Positions 43,538 to 54,614 of a stretch of DNA of 64,000 nt are shown piece after piece. The stretch is from Siphonodentalium dalli (Eukaryota > Mollusca > Scaphopoda > Gadilida > Siphonodentaliidae). The position numbers and the translations under genes were made by a program. Position 1 is the stretch's first letter, and every line of letters begins with the position of its first letter. Under the pieces are notes generated by a model. It worked only from the letters and a program-made list of their open reading frames with translations, was not told the origin of the DNA and did not search any database. The stretch covers positions 3,203,314 through 3,267,313 of the forward strand of contig CP136068.1 of the NCBI GenBank assembly GCA_032622095.1, given 5' to 3'.

Positions 43538-44420
43538 CAGGGACGTGGCTAGAGGGTCTCTGTTTGGGGGGGTGTCCACCTTGGGAATTAAAACTGCACC
43601 CTCCCTTGAATCAGAATCAGACCAAAACACAAGTTTTTTATAATTCCATTTGCACCCTTGCATCTCAGTGCTCAGGCCTAATATTCATAAACCATGGTTC
43701 TATATTCCCAGTATGAGAACATTCATATATTTTAACCTGAATTGCATAAATCCTAACATCTAGTGTTCTAAATCCAGACAAATGCATACGGCGACTCGCA
43801 GGACACACAGGGCTGACCATGGTTGTTCGGCCCGGTGTGAGAAAATTATACAAAGAAAATCTGGATTGGCCTCAACTGAAGCTTTCCTAGTGTTAGAAAT
43901 TTCAAATCTCATACTGCCCCTCAGGTTGTTAAATTTTCCAACTGATGACCATTTCAGTTCACAGGTTTTACCAAATGTAGTAAAATATTGTTTTGTTAAA
44001 CTAATTAGCAGTTTTGTATTGACCACGGGGGAGAGACAATGACACACCGGGCCACCATGGTTCGGCCCAGTGTGCGAAAATTTTGAAATCTGAACAAGAA
44101 AATCGCAAAATCCTAGCATCTAGACTAGCCTCCAGTCTTCCTACAGTTGGAAATTTCAAACCTGTCACCCCCCCTAAGGTTGGAAATTTTGACCCAAAAT
44201 AGGAAAATATGCAACCATTGGTCCAAAAACAATTAATTCACCCCAATAAACTGTTATAAAATCAAACTACAAGAACATTTTAAACCTAGTGTTGGTGTGA
44301 AATTTCCAACTATATGTTTTGGCAGGTATGAAATTTCCAACTGTTGAAAATTTTTACCAAAGTTGGGGGGGGGGGGTAACACACCCCCCCTCAAACCCCC
44401 CTCCTGTCGCCACGTCTCTG
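43538..44420. mobile_element. hAT-type element with near-perfect 8-bp duplication
   Basis: Ends CAGGGACGTGGC and GCCACGTCTCTG; flanks ATAGATAG (43530-43537) and ATAGGTAG (44421-44428). Contains G-runs and C-runs near both ends and two diverged internal copies of a CACACTGGGCC / GGTTGTTCGGCCC ... AAATTTCAAATCT block. 883 bp, no transposase frame. Confidence 0.75.
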
Positions 44421-44531
44421 ATAGGTAGTTATTGAAACTTTTGCTTATCAAATAATTATTATTAATGGCCTTCGTGATGGAAATTGCTGTTAAACTGCCA
44501 TAAACAGAAAGAATATTAAAATATAGACATA

Positions 44532-44744
44532 CAGTAATGCCCTAAATAATTGACTCTTTATCCACAGCAGAATTATGGGTAACTTTTCAGGATTTAGTCG
44601 GAAATGTGGCTTGTTGCCATTCATCAGAAAGCTATCACTGAGAGCTTTCCAATGAATGGAAACAAGCCATATTTCCAAATAAATCCTGAAAAATTACCCA
44701 TAATTCTGCTGTGGTTAAGGAGTCGATTATTTAGGACATTGCTG
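44532..44744. mobile_element. Palindromic TA-flanked MITE in HACL1 intron 2
   Basis: CAGTAATGCCCTAAATAATT ... TTAGGACATTGCTG with TA at 44530-44531 and 44745-44746; several arm mismatches, so somewhat older than the copies at 10656 or 15756. Confidence 0.82.
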
Positions 44745-44859
44745 TAGTTTGTTCTAACGACAATAATAAATATTGCGTAAAGATTACATGTACTAGTATG
44801 TTATTTTCAAGTTTGTACGCTGTGTTTAATTAGTAAACAAAAGTCAGGTTCTGTAACAT

Positions 44860-45300
44860 TTTATTATGCCCTTTTTTGAAAAAAATGTATTATGTAATCA
44901 GTCTGTCCATCCATCTAGCCATCAGTCTGTCCGTCCGTCCGATAACATTTTTTATGCAAGTGACAGCCCTTTTTCGACTTAGAATTTGACCATCTGTTAA
45001 CATTTTTCGTTTCCGACCGGTAACTCCAGTTTAGATTATTTGATCTGAACCAAAGTTGGTGCGTGTATTTCGAAGCTAAAGATACAGGCCAAGTTCGAAT
45101 ATGGGTTCTGTCCAATTATTTTTACATGAGTTACGGCAATTTTTCGACTTAGAATTTGACCGTCTGTTACCATTTATGGTTGCCGATCGATAACTCCAGT
45201 TTGAATAATTTGATCTGAACCAAAGTTGCTATGTATTATTTCCCAGCTAAATGAGTTACAGCCCTTTTTCGACTTAGAATTTCACCAATTTCATAACATT
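44860..45300 (+). mobile_element. Core-repeat element (CCCTTTTTCGACTTAGAATT type)
   Basis: TTATGCCCTTTTTTGAAAAA, then a GTCTGTCC/GTCCGTCC microsatellite, then about 2.5 units with CCCTTTTTCGACTTAGAATT, GGTAACTCCAGTTTA, TTTGATCTGAACCAAAGTTG and AAGTTCGAATATGGGTTC. Related in layout to 62960-64000. Confidence 0.65.
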
Positions 45301-45377
45301 GGCGTGTTCTGCCAAGCCCTAGCAATGCTCTTGTTGGCTTTTGTTTACATAACAAAGCATACAAACTTGACAATAAC

Positions 45378-46401
45378 TAGTGTTCAAACGACTCTGGGAT
45401 TCTGGAGTCGACTAGTCGAACCCCAAAAGTCAAGTCGACGTCGACTAGTCGGTCAAATACATCACCAACCTTGTACTAATGAAACACATGTGAAAGAAAA
45501 ATACAAATTCCGTGCCATCATCACAATATTTACACTCTACTGTGATCGGAGAATTGAATCACGTGACACGTCACGTGGTTTTGTTGCAAATGAACCGGTG
45601 CTCTAGAAACCCACCGATCGCAAATAAGTTCCCAACCATGAATCTACGATGATAATGAGAATAATTAATTGAGGAAATAATTGAGGGATTTTCTGTTTAA
45701 TCATGAAATCAAATAAATACTTCCCTGCCAGGGTATAGACAATAAACGATACTCAGTCTCAGAGTCGGCTCAAAATAATAAAAAACAAAAGAAAACACAC
45801 ACATTGTGTGACACATATTATAATGATTATATATACGATGAGTCGATGATGCGTACATAGGCCTACTTTGTAAGTTGACATAACTTCCGTAAGGCGTACG
45901 TAGCAAGCGGAGAGTTAAACTCAGTTAGTATGGACGAACACTTTTATGGAAGCCCCTCCCTCTTCACCTGTGTTGGTTAGAAATGCGCACTACCACGTGG
46001 CATTAACCTGGAGCATGCGTGAGACCTCGGTAAAGTACGCCGCGACCAACGGTAATACTTACTGTTTATGGACCACATGCTTTTTAGAAGTCAAATATAG
46101 AGTTACTGCTCTTGTATTGATAATGAGTAGTGGTTAACTTGAATTATCGCATTGGCAAATTTCGGCGTAGTTCTTTGTCAAGCTCGACATTATTACATAT
46201 GTTTGGACTTTGGAAAGCTTCTTGAACATAGACTAGCTATCTTTGCTGCTTTTCTGACCCACATTTAGTGAAACCATGCATTGTCAAGGCCAGCTGATGA
46301 GATTATATACTGTATTCCGACTAGTCGACTGTGGAAGTTAGAGTCGATTACCCGAAAAACTAGCGTCGACGATTATTTGTCGACTAATCGTTTGAACACT
46401 A
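45378..46401. mobile_element. hAT-type element with exact 8-bp duplication ACAATAAC
   Basis: Ends TAGTGTTCAAACGA and TCGTTTGAACACTA; exact duplication ACAATAAC at 45370-45377 and 46402-46409; 1024 bp. Sub-terminal GTCGACTAGTCGA palindromic words occur at both ends. Interior ORFs show no transposase motif. It ends about 200 bp before exon 3. Confidence 0.92.
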
Positions 46402-46607
46402 ACAATAACATACTATTTACGCAATATTTATGATTGGTATAAGAATGAAATCTGTCTATATTTTAATAATCTCTTTGTTTATGGTGTTTTTAATGGATGT
46501 GACTTTTTTAACAGCAGTACCCACCGCGAAGGCCATCCGTGCCTTTAACCAGCATCATTCATTGGATATCTTACTCAGATTTAAATTTATCTCATTTCTG
46601 TTTATAG

Positions 46608-46648
46608 GCATCATATGCAGCTTCTGCCATTGGCTATCTTACTAAAAA
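46608..46648 (+). CDS. HACL1 exon 3 (residues 56-68 and part of 69)
   Basis: After TTTATAG, before GTGAGT; 41 bases, entering in phase 0 and leaving with AA of a Lys codon. Encodes ASYAASAIGYLTK, matching the family's CYAASAIGYLT helix next to the catalytic Glu. The usual Cys at the first exon residue region reads Ser here (A-S-Y for A-C-Y). Confidence 0.95.
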
Positions 46649-46682
46649 GTGAGTTCAATTTAAAGTCACATTCAATGTTTAA

Positions 46683-46891
46683 CCCTTTTAGTGCCAGGGG
46701 CCGATCTCATCGGCCCTAATTTATGGTCTGCAGAGTGCCCTAAAAAAAATTTAAAAAATGAATTTTAAAATATTTTTTTTTGGGTTAGGCCAATGCATTC
46801 TCTTATATATGCGAGGCGACCTATATATAAGAGAATGCATTGGCACAGGGTATATGGGTTGATACAAAAATAGGACCTGGCACTCAAAGGG
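46683..46891. mobile_element. TTAA-flanked (piggyBac-type) MITE, family B
   Basis: TTAA at 46679-46682 and 46892-46895; ends CCCTTTTAGTGCCAGGGGCC and GACCTGGCACTCAAAGGG. Only one hairpin, missing half its core. It lies 34 bp downstream of exon 3, in the 701-bp intron 3. Confidence 0.85.
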
Positions 46892-47119
46892 TTAAGAGAC
46901 AAAATACCAATGTTTCTTTTCACCTAACAACTCTTGTCACCTTTAATTTACAGACTTATTAGACCTAATAACTTTCTTTCAATTTTCTTCAAGTCTGGGT
47001 CAAGAAGTGGTATTTAGTAAGGAATAATTGTCCAGTGAGAGGGCATTCAGAAATAGAATGCAGGAGGCCGAATTCATCCTTCATGGAGCCCCCAGACACA
47101 GAGGCCAATGCACTGATGA

Positions 47120-47330
47120 CTGTCGTACATACAATATTTAACTCTTTCATGATCCTTTCTGTAGTGCATGCTTCCATCTGTGTGAGGCTCCTTACGGGAG
47201 TGTTATATAACCCTTTCTTTACATCTTAAATGAACAATATCCTACATACAATATTTAACCCTTTCATGACCCTTTTTGTAGTGCATGCTTCCATATGTGT
47301 GCGGCTCCTTGTGGGTTAAATATTAAACTT
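47120..47330. repeat. Two-copy direct duplication in intron 3
   Basis: CATACAATATTTAACTCTTT CATGA ... GTAGTGCATGCTTCCAT ... GTGAGGCTCCTTACGGG at about 47127-47203 is repeated at about 47244-47320 with GTGCGGCTCCTTGTGGG. It contains the GGCTCC...GGG module also seen at the window's left edge. Confidence 0.75.
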
Positions 47331-47349
47331 TATATCTTTGTTTTTACAG

Positions 47350-47430
47350 ACCAGGGGTATGTTTAACAGTATCTGGTCCAGGAATGGTCCACGCTATAGC
47401 CGGCATGGCCAACGCCACTGAAAATGGATG
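47350..47430 (+). CDS. HACL1 exon 4 (part of 69 to part of 96)
   Basis: After TTTTTACAG, before GTATGT; 81 bases. Completes Lys69 and encodes [20 protein letters not shown], then NATENGW with Trp96 split after TG. The SGPG..HA..GMANA pattern is a TPP N-domain hallmark contacting the pyrophosphate-side neighbour subunit. Family spacing is preserved without gaps. Confidence 0.96.
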
Positions 47431-47734
47431 GTATGTACAGTGTTAACTGATATCCGGGTCATTTATAGGTAAAGGGCTGTTAAAATTTTCAAACGAGACC
47501 ACTTTTTCGAGAAACAAATTAGGTGACTTCCGGCAATGGTTGCACGAAAGTGCGGATTCAGCAATGGACCAACCCGGTGAAAAGAAAATTTGCTACGTCA
47601 CCATTTCAATGAATTCGTACATGTATTTATTTTTTGACAATTATTGTAAATAAATAGTTCATTTCAGGTCAATTGTTCATCATAATGATGTTAGAATCCA
47701 GACAAGTCTACACTTATATCATGTCTTCCCCGGG

Positions 47735-48135
47735 GAAATGATTTAACCTCACTAGAATTGACCTTCTTTTTCGGAGAAATGATTTAACCTCACTAGAATT
47801 GACCTTCTTCTCCGGAGAAATGATTTCGCCTCACTAGAATTGACCTTCTTCTCCGGAGAAATGATTTAACCTCACTAGAATTGACCTTCTTCTCCGGAGA
47901 AATGATTTTGCCTCACTAGAATTGAACTTCTTCTCCGGAGAAATGATTTAACCTCACTAGAATTGACCTTCTTCTTCGGAGAAATGATTTAACCTCACTA
48001 GAATTGACCTTCTTCTCCGGAGAAATGATTTCGCCTCACTAGAATTGAACTTCTTCTCCGGAGAAATGATTTAACCTCACTAGAATTGACCTTCTTCTCC
48101 GGAGAAATGATTTCGCCTCACTGGAATTGACCTAT
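47735..48135. repeat. 41-bp minisatellite in intron 4, about 9.5 units
   Basis: The unit TCCGGAGAAATGATTTAACC plus TCACTAGAATTGACCTTCTTC; AACC and CGCC versions alternate partly, and each unit contains the TCCGGA palindrome. Confidence 0.9.
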
Positions 48136-48224
48136 AGTTATATGAAGATACTCTTCAATTACAAAAACAATTAAGAGGCATTCTGGTGCTCTGTCTGTAT
48201 GAACCATCCTTTCTATTCAAGTTT

Positions 48225-48547
48225 TATCGATGTGCCTGTATCAGGTGGAGCTTAGGTCTGAAGGTGGCATGTATACTTATCGATGTGCCTGTATCAGGTG
48301 GAGCTTAGGTCTGAAGGTGGCATGTATACTTATCGATGTGTCTGTATCAGGCGGAGCTTAGGTCTGAAGGTGGCATGTATACTTATCGATGTGTCTGTAT
48401 CAGGCGGAACTTAGGTCTGAAGGTGGCATGTATACTTATCGATGTGTCTGTATCAGGCGGAGCTTAGGTCTGAAGGTGGCATGTATACTTATCGATGTGC
48501 CTGTATCAGGTGGAACTTAGGTCTGAAGGTGGCATGTATACTTATCG
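48225..48547. repeat. 53-bp minisatellite in intron 4, about 6 units
   Basis: Units with CGATGTGCCTGTATCAGGTG, GAGCTTAGGTCTGAAGGTGG and CATGTATACTTAT; single-base variants (TGCC/TGTC, GGTGG/GGCGG). Confidence 0.9.
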
Positions 48548-48828
48548 CCTTATAATTGCAGCGACATATAATATTTAACATTAAACTTATTATATAGGAT
48601 TATAGCATCAAGGCTGATGTCTTAACCATAGGTACATATATATCAGATGTCTTAACATGTATATGTACATGTATGTCAGGTATATCAAAGTCTACTCATA
48701 TCCATAATGGTCTACAAGATTAATCAAGCTTGTTGTTACCATGAGATTGGCTTAAATAGACAAATTTGATAACAGGTTCTTTCCCTTAACATCATACTGG
48801 GGTAGTTTTATATGCATTGCATATATTC

Positions 48829-51800
48829 CCTTCAAAGATACGTTACACACTGAACTACATGGTATATTCATCTTTATTCACAAGAAAGGATTCTATGAGA
48901 TCTGTTTAAAATTTATTATTTTGGTACGAAATAGCTTAAGTACCTTTTTGAATCATTATTATTGACGTAGCAGGTCAAGGTCATTTGTTCACTTGTTATG
49001 TATATAAGCAAGTGGGGACACAGTCAAGATCTCTTTTTCATCTTGTGACGCCTCGAAGGGAAGTACACGCTATGAGAAAATTGATCCACATGTTATTGTC
49101 GGCTTCAATTAACAATTCCGTTCCAATTGTTTTAACTTGTTGTGACCTCATTTCAATTTGGGAAACGACACAATAATTATTAAATTAATATCAGAGTGAC
49201 AATTTCCTTCAATTTCTCTTGTTTTATTTTACGCAAAAATAAAATTAAAACTATTTTATTATGTTGAAAATTGTGGGTAATTTCCCAACTTCCGGTTTCG
49301 GAGCACGTGTTTTAGAATTTCGTATTGAATTCGAAATTGAATTCGTTTGTATATATGCAGCGGTTTACGTGTTGAACTCTCTTTGGGAATGCCTATACAG
49401 CACAGTTGCTATGTTATCTCTGTTCTTTTGGTTTTAGAATGTAAGTATTAGAACATTCAACCAGTGAGACAACATTGCATTTATAACTTTGTTTATGTTG
49501 AAATTGCCACATGACAACATTCGTTTTGTTAACGTCGAAATTCTGAAATTGTCACTCACACATCTGTTTCATGTTGACATATGTAGCAAAATTAGGGATC
49601 AGGTTTGGGTCCTTTTTTCGTTTATCTATGAATTAACTCACTTGTGTGGTTTTGCTTGGCTCATAGTTCACTATGAATTCGTTTACAATTCACTTTTTTG
49701 TCAGATCACTCTGACACATTTTCACAAGTAATAATGTGACACCTCAGTCACCTAATTTCCTGGAATATTTTTAGGTCACTTTCCTGATCCTTATAACTGG
49801 TCATAAAACAAGCAATTTTTCTTCCTCGTATGGCCTCGGTTTCAGTCACCCCATTGTCGGGCAGGTTCAGGCTAATCCAATTCCTCGTTCCATGCAGACC
49901 TTGCGGGGCCCCGTCGCAAACTTCACCAATGTCACTGTAGACTGCCATACTGTTCCGAGGGTGGGTTCCAGTATTCACAGATCCGACCATGCTCGCCCGC
50001 TCCTGCTGGATCCTACCTCAGATTTTCGTCCTCCCATCTCCCTTTCACAAGCAGGTGGGAGGTACAAAGATCTGTCAGCCCCCTAGGGAGCAACTTAACT
50101 GGTATCGCATCACGTCACAATTTGACATCCAAACTTGGATAATAGCCATGCAATTTAGTATGAATTTTATGTAACTTTGAGATTGAGAACAAAATACTCT
50201 CATCATGTCAAGGTGCGGCTATTTAGTGGATAATCAAAATTTCCAAACTAAGTTGCTCCCTGGTGTCTACCCTCGGGTGGAATTGCTGTTAAGACCATTT
50301 CCTGGGACTCTGCATGGCCGTAAAATGCTTGCTCTTTGACAGGAGGTGAGTTGTAGCCAGTGTAGCCACTGGGGCTGTGGCAGTTCATAGTAACTGTCTT
50401 GGGGGGTAATACACGAATCAAGTAATATCTCCGATCTTGGGCTAGTGTAATCCAAAGTTTCGGTTCATTCTATGTATATTTGACTGATCTAATCTGCCCA
50501 TTCAACATGTAGTTCAATGCAGATTGTGTTCATTTAGAAACATTAGTGTGGTGTCGTCATGTTGGTGAGGTATCTGGATTTGTGTCGTGACCAAGTATGT
50601 CGCCACTGCCCTACTGGCTGCACGGTATGATTCAGCTTCACGTCAGGGTTTAAGCTGGTTCCATGGGAACAGGTGCATTTCAGAACTTTGAGCCCTGCAT
50701 CATGCCAACAACACACGTTGATGCCCTGCTTGGAGGAGTCCTTTGTAGGGGTGCCACGATTAGTCATTTATCGATGAACCGTTGATAAAGCCGATCCTCG
50801 ATTACCATTTCCATCGTCAATTAATATGCATTATTTAATTTGACATCAGGACATGTCCAGTATTATTGAATACCGTGTTTGTTTTACACGGTTTAATCTA
50901 CAACCGATGGGTTAACACCCTGTGATCGCATATCGGAGAGATTCCGTCAACATGAGTGCTCATAACCTATGTTGCAAACAGTCTGCAGTTCATTTGATGA
51001 TGCGCCATGGTTACTCTTCAGGTTGTTGTTAATTCTACAAATTGGCGGCCCTGCAGCTTTGAAATTATGGCGATGTCATTGTATATTTCTACTTGTAAGG
51101 CGGAACTACATCTTTGAAATAAAGAGAATGCCGACTGTCACTGTCTTCAATGAGCTGAATGCAACTTGCCCTTGAATCTGATTGAACCAATGGGAGTTGA
51201 TTGACATTCTCTGGAAACTAGGGAACCTATGGCATTTTAATCAGCAATGTTCTCCATGATGTCATTTGAGTATACTGTGCTTGAATCAGTATACTTAGAG
51301 GTTAATAGTATCGGCTATTGCGTATCATGCAGTGAATGCTGAATGAAACTCGATATTATCAAATACAAACCGTCGTCCATCCATTATGCATTCCTACTTT
51401 TATATTGTTTGCATGTTTGGCTATTCGGACACTGAAATTCATAGTTACGTTCGTTCTAATGAACTCACAAATTATATTATCACCATAACATGGCCGATAA
51501 TTGTGCAGGTATAGAATACATTCTGTTCATTGGTCAATAAAAGTGGTTTGTGATGCTCTTCATTAATGTAAACATGTCCTGAGCCGATTCCTCAAACAAC
51601 AGCGACATTGTAGTTACCCAGGACCAAGCCAATAGGCCATATTACTGATGGTGTTAGGTACGATTAATCGATTATAGTCTATTGTTGACGACCGATTGTC
51701 GATTATCAAAATAAATAGTTGTGGCACCTCTGGAATTGGGCATTATTGTACTCAGTGCTCCTTTTTTGACATGCTGTCTTGCATTACTCAAACAGACGGG

Positions 51801-53545
51801 CAATTCGTCTAATGGCGCACATGAGATAATCATTGTTGGCGACAGAGAGTCTCTGCCCGCGGGGAGGACCTAGGGTCCGGGTCCTCGCTGTATGAGCGAC
51901 AGACAACCGTCCGACCATACACACATGTGACTGGTCTTCGGTAAATTTTGCCTTCTGTTCACACCTCTGGCATACCTCCTCGACCTCATGTCGACCGAGT
52001 ATATGCTTTCTCCTTGGTCGTTGCGGTGGGCTAAAAATAATAACAGCTCATGGACCCGGGCCCTTCGGCTGTTAAGAACAATCAGTGAATAACAAGCAGA
52101 CTCAATCTTCTTGTTATTGACAGTCTGGTTGTTTTTGGGACCTTAATCATCCATGGCCTGTTCTTTCTTTCAGACTGTTTGAAGTAGTTCCATCACGATG
52201 GGTCTCCTCCTTCTACACATTTTCTAATATGTTACATGCAGACTGCAAAGTATTCCTTTGAATCAAGTGTACATGTAACTGCATACACTATTGGATTGAC
52301 AGGCTGTGGAGGTAGTTACAACTCAGGACTCTCCGAACTTTTTCTTCTCGATTGTTTCGATACCAGAAAACATTTTGGGAATTTCCAAGTCCTATAACGC
52401 TCTTAATGGACTTAGTTACCTGGGGTTTTTGTTACCAGTTTCCAGACTTAAAGTAACTACCAATCATGGGCATTGTCGGACGGAATATGGCCTCTGTCCG
52501 GTGTATTAATTCACTGAAGTAAAATACTGTCATTTTGATGGTCAGTCAGAAAATACTTCTTTTGCGCCTTTATCAGTTGGTCGAGTTAGACACTGTTACT
52601 GCCAGTACATGTAGGTCGCAAACCTTACAATCATGATGCGGTGGCTATTCTGGGTTTTCTTCACCATACATGACTTGTTGGTATGTTTCTAATCGTATTT
52701 ACAGTTGTCACTTCCTCGTTTTGCATCCAGATTGACCATTCAGGTAACAATAGATTTCCTTCCTCTGGTGTCGAAACGTTGGGATATCTTGGTTCGTTCA
52801 GTCACATACCATGGAGCAGGGTGGTCTATGCTTTCTGCATATGACCAACTTACTCCAGGGAGGAGGTGGCACATGCATGTACCTGCATATGACCTTGGGG
52901 AGATTTCACAATTACAGGTTTGTCTGTCTTCAGAACCAAAAGGGGGGGGGGGAGGTGCAGAGATTCAGCCAATGGGCTCATTCTTCCACTTTCTCCACTC
53001 TACCTTGTACCATCAATAAAATCTGCAAATCGGTACCTTTTGGATCCATTTGTTGCTACTCAGCAGGTTCAAAATAATTACTCTTAACTAAAATACAATA
53101 GTATCTCATTCCTCGCAGCCTCCTCCTATGAGTTGATTCTACCATGTAGTTCAGTGTGTAACGTATCTTTGAAGGGAATATAACATTTTCAAATAGAAAA
53201 TACATATTCCCTATAAGATACTTACACACTGAACTCACAGGTCCCTCCCAAAATTAGGATTTTCCCTCCCCGCTGCTCGGTCACACCCCTCGAATCTTGT
53301 AAGAGGATGAAAAAGAGATCTTGACTGTGTCCCCACTTGCTTATATACATAACAAGTGAACAAATGACCTTGACCTTCTACGTCAATAATAATGATTCAA
53401 AAAGGTACTTAAGCTATTTCGTACCAAAATAATAAATTTTAAACGGATCTCATAGAATCCTTTCTTGTGAATAAAGATGAATATACCATGTAGTTCAGTG
53501 TGTAAGTATCTTATAGGGAATATGTATTTTCTATTTGAAAATGTT
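48829..53545. mobile_element. 4.7-kb block with long inverted ends, in intron 4
   Basis: About 48829-49060 (TTCCCTTCAAAGATACGTTA, ACACTGAACTACATGGTATA, TCTTTATTCACAAGAAAGGA, AGCAAGTGGGGACACAGTCA) is the inverse of about 53285-53530. A further copy of ACCATGTAGTTCAGTGTGTA ACGTATCTTTGAAGGGAATA lies at about 53142, forming an extra internal palindrome with 53195-53240. The interior has many short ORFs and looks like decayed coding sequence (e.g. minus frame around 49750-49990), but no domain could be named. Terminal plus internal complementary copies would suit a DIRS-like or a DNA element; undecided. Confidence 0.55.
50746..51732. mobile_element. hAT-like element (TAGGGGTGCCAC ends)
   Basis: TAGGGGTGCCACGATTAGTC on the left and AGTTGTGGCACCTCTG on the right are inverted. 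The left sub-terminus ATCGATGAACCGTTGATAA matches the fragment at 23194, and ATTAATCGATTATAG lies near the right end. No clear 8-bp duplication remains. It is nested inside the 48829-53545 block. Confidence 0.65.
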
Positions 53546-53572
53546 ATTTAAGAAATGAAATGTTAATTTGAT

Positions 53573-53687
53573 TGCGTTCCATAGAGTATGGATGCAAGTT
53601 GGTCTGACATTTTGTGTAGAACGCGAAAGCGTTCTGCACATAAAAATGTCAGACCAACTAGCATCCATACTCTATGGAATGCAACAA
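53573..53687. repeat. Near-perfect hairpin with 4-base loop
   Basis: GTTCCATAGAGTATGGATGC, AAGTTGGTCTGACATTTT and GTGTAGAACGC pair with GCGTTCTGCACA, AAAATGTCAGACCAACT and GCATCCATACTCTATGGAA across GAAA. Arms are about 52 bp with two or three mismatches. A partial repeat ATGGATGCAAGTTGG recurs at 53804. Confidence 0.85.
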
Positions 53688-54029
53688 ATCAACAGCCATT
53701 ACTTATATTTACACTCATCCGAGTCAAGTGGCAGATTACAAGAGCATTAGCACCCATTTCCAGTGGTATTCTCGTGACTTTATGCAAGTTGCGTCTACAC
53801 AAAAATGGATGCAAGTTGGGGTCAGCATTCGATGTCATGTGACGTAATTTCGACCAAGCAATGTCCTGCATTCATGTTCCACAGCATGAATGCATGTTTG
53901 AGTGTGAATATGATAATATGCAAGGCATATTGAACGGCCTCGCTCGTTAGTAGAAGTAAGGAAGTAAGGAGTTATTATATTGCTAAATATCTTTTAATGT
54001 GCTATACAAAACTTAAGGTCAGTCTCCTG

Positions 54030-54306
54030 CAATAGTCGGCTCACATACATGTACATGTATATAAGAGAATGCATTGGCCTATGTGAGACTCACATATATA
54101 AGAGAATGCATTGGCCTGTGGGAGATTCACATATATAAGAGAATGCATTGGCCTGTGGGAGATTCACATATATAAGAGAATGCATTGGCCTGTGGGAGAT
54201 TCACATATATAGGAGAATGCATTGGCCTATGGGAGACTCACATATATAAGAGAATGCATTGGCCTATGGGAGATTCACATATATAAGAGAATGCACTGTC
54301 ACAGGG
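54030..54306. repeat. 37-bp minisatellite made of the hairpin half-module
   Basis: The unit CCTGTGGGAGATTCACATAT plus ATAAGAGAATGCATTGG, about 7 copies. ATATAAGAGAATGCATTGGC is one arm of the hairpins in the TTAA elements, and CTATGGGA..TTCACATAT matches the window's first bases, so the array was built from element sequence. Confidence 0.88.
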
Positions 54307-54541
54307 TATTTAATGCTGCACCAGCACAGCTCCAGACATGAAGGGGTTAAGCTTCACAAGTCTCAATATTCATTGATCCGGCAACTTCTTGAAAGTACCG
54401 GTACTGTAAAACTCATGAAAAAGCATTTTAGTTTCTATATTTTTTATTGAAATTCATGAAGTTATTTATCCAGCTAAATGATGTTGCCAAGACTCCAATG
54501 TGTTAAAATTTATTTCCAACAGATATTTCTCAATGTTTCAG

Positions 54542-54614
54542 GCCAATGATTGTGATAGGCGGAGCTGGCTTCCAGTATCAGGAGGGGATGGGTGCATTCC
54601 AGGAATACCCTCAG
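54542..54614 (+). CDS. HACL1 exon 5 (part of 96 to 120)
   Basis: After TGTTTCAG, before GTAAAC; 73 bases. Completes Trp96 and encodes PMIVIGGAGFQYQEGMGAFQ and EYPQ, matching the family's P.L.I.GG...QE.MGAFQE.PQ; ends phase 0. Its last 36 bases and donor are the first unit of a 13-copy tandem array running into intron 5. Confidence 0.96.
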
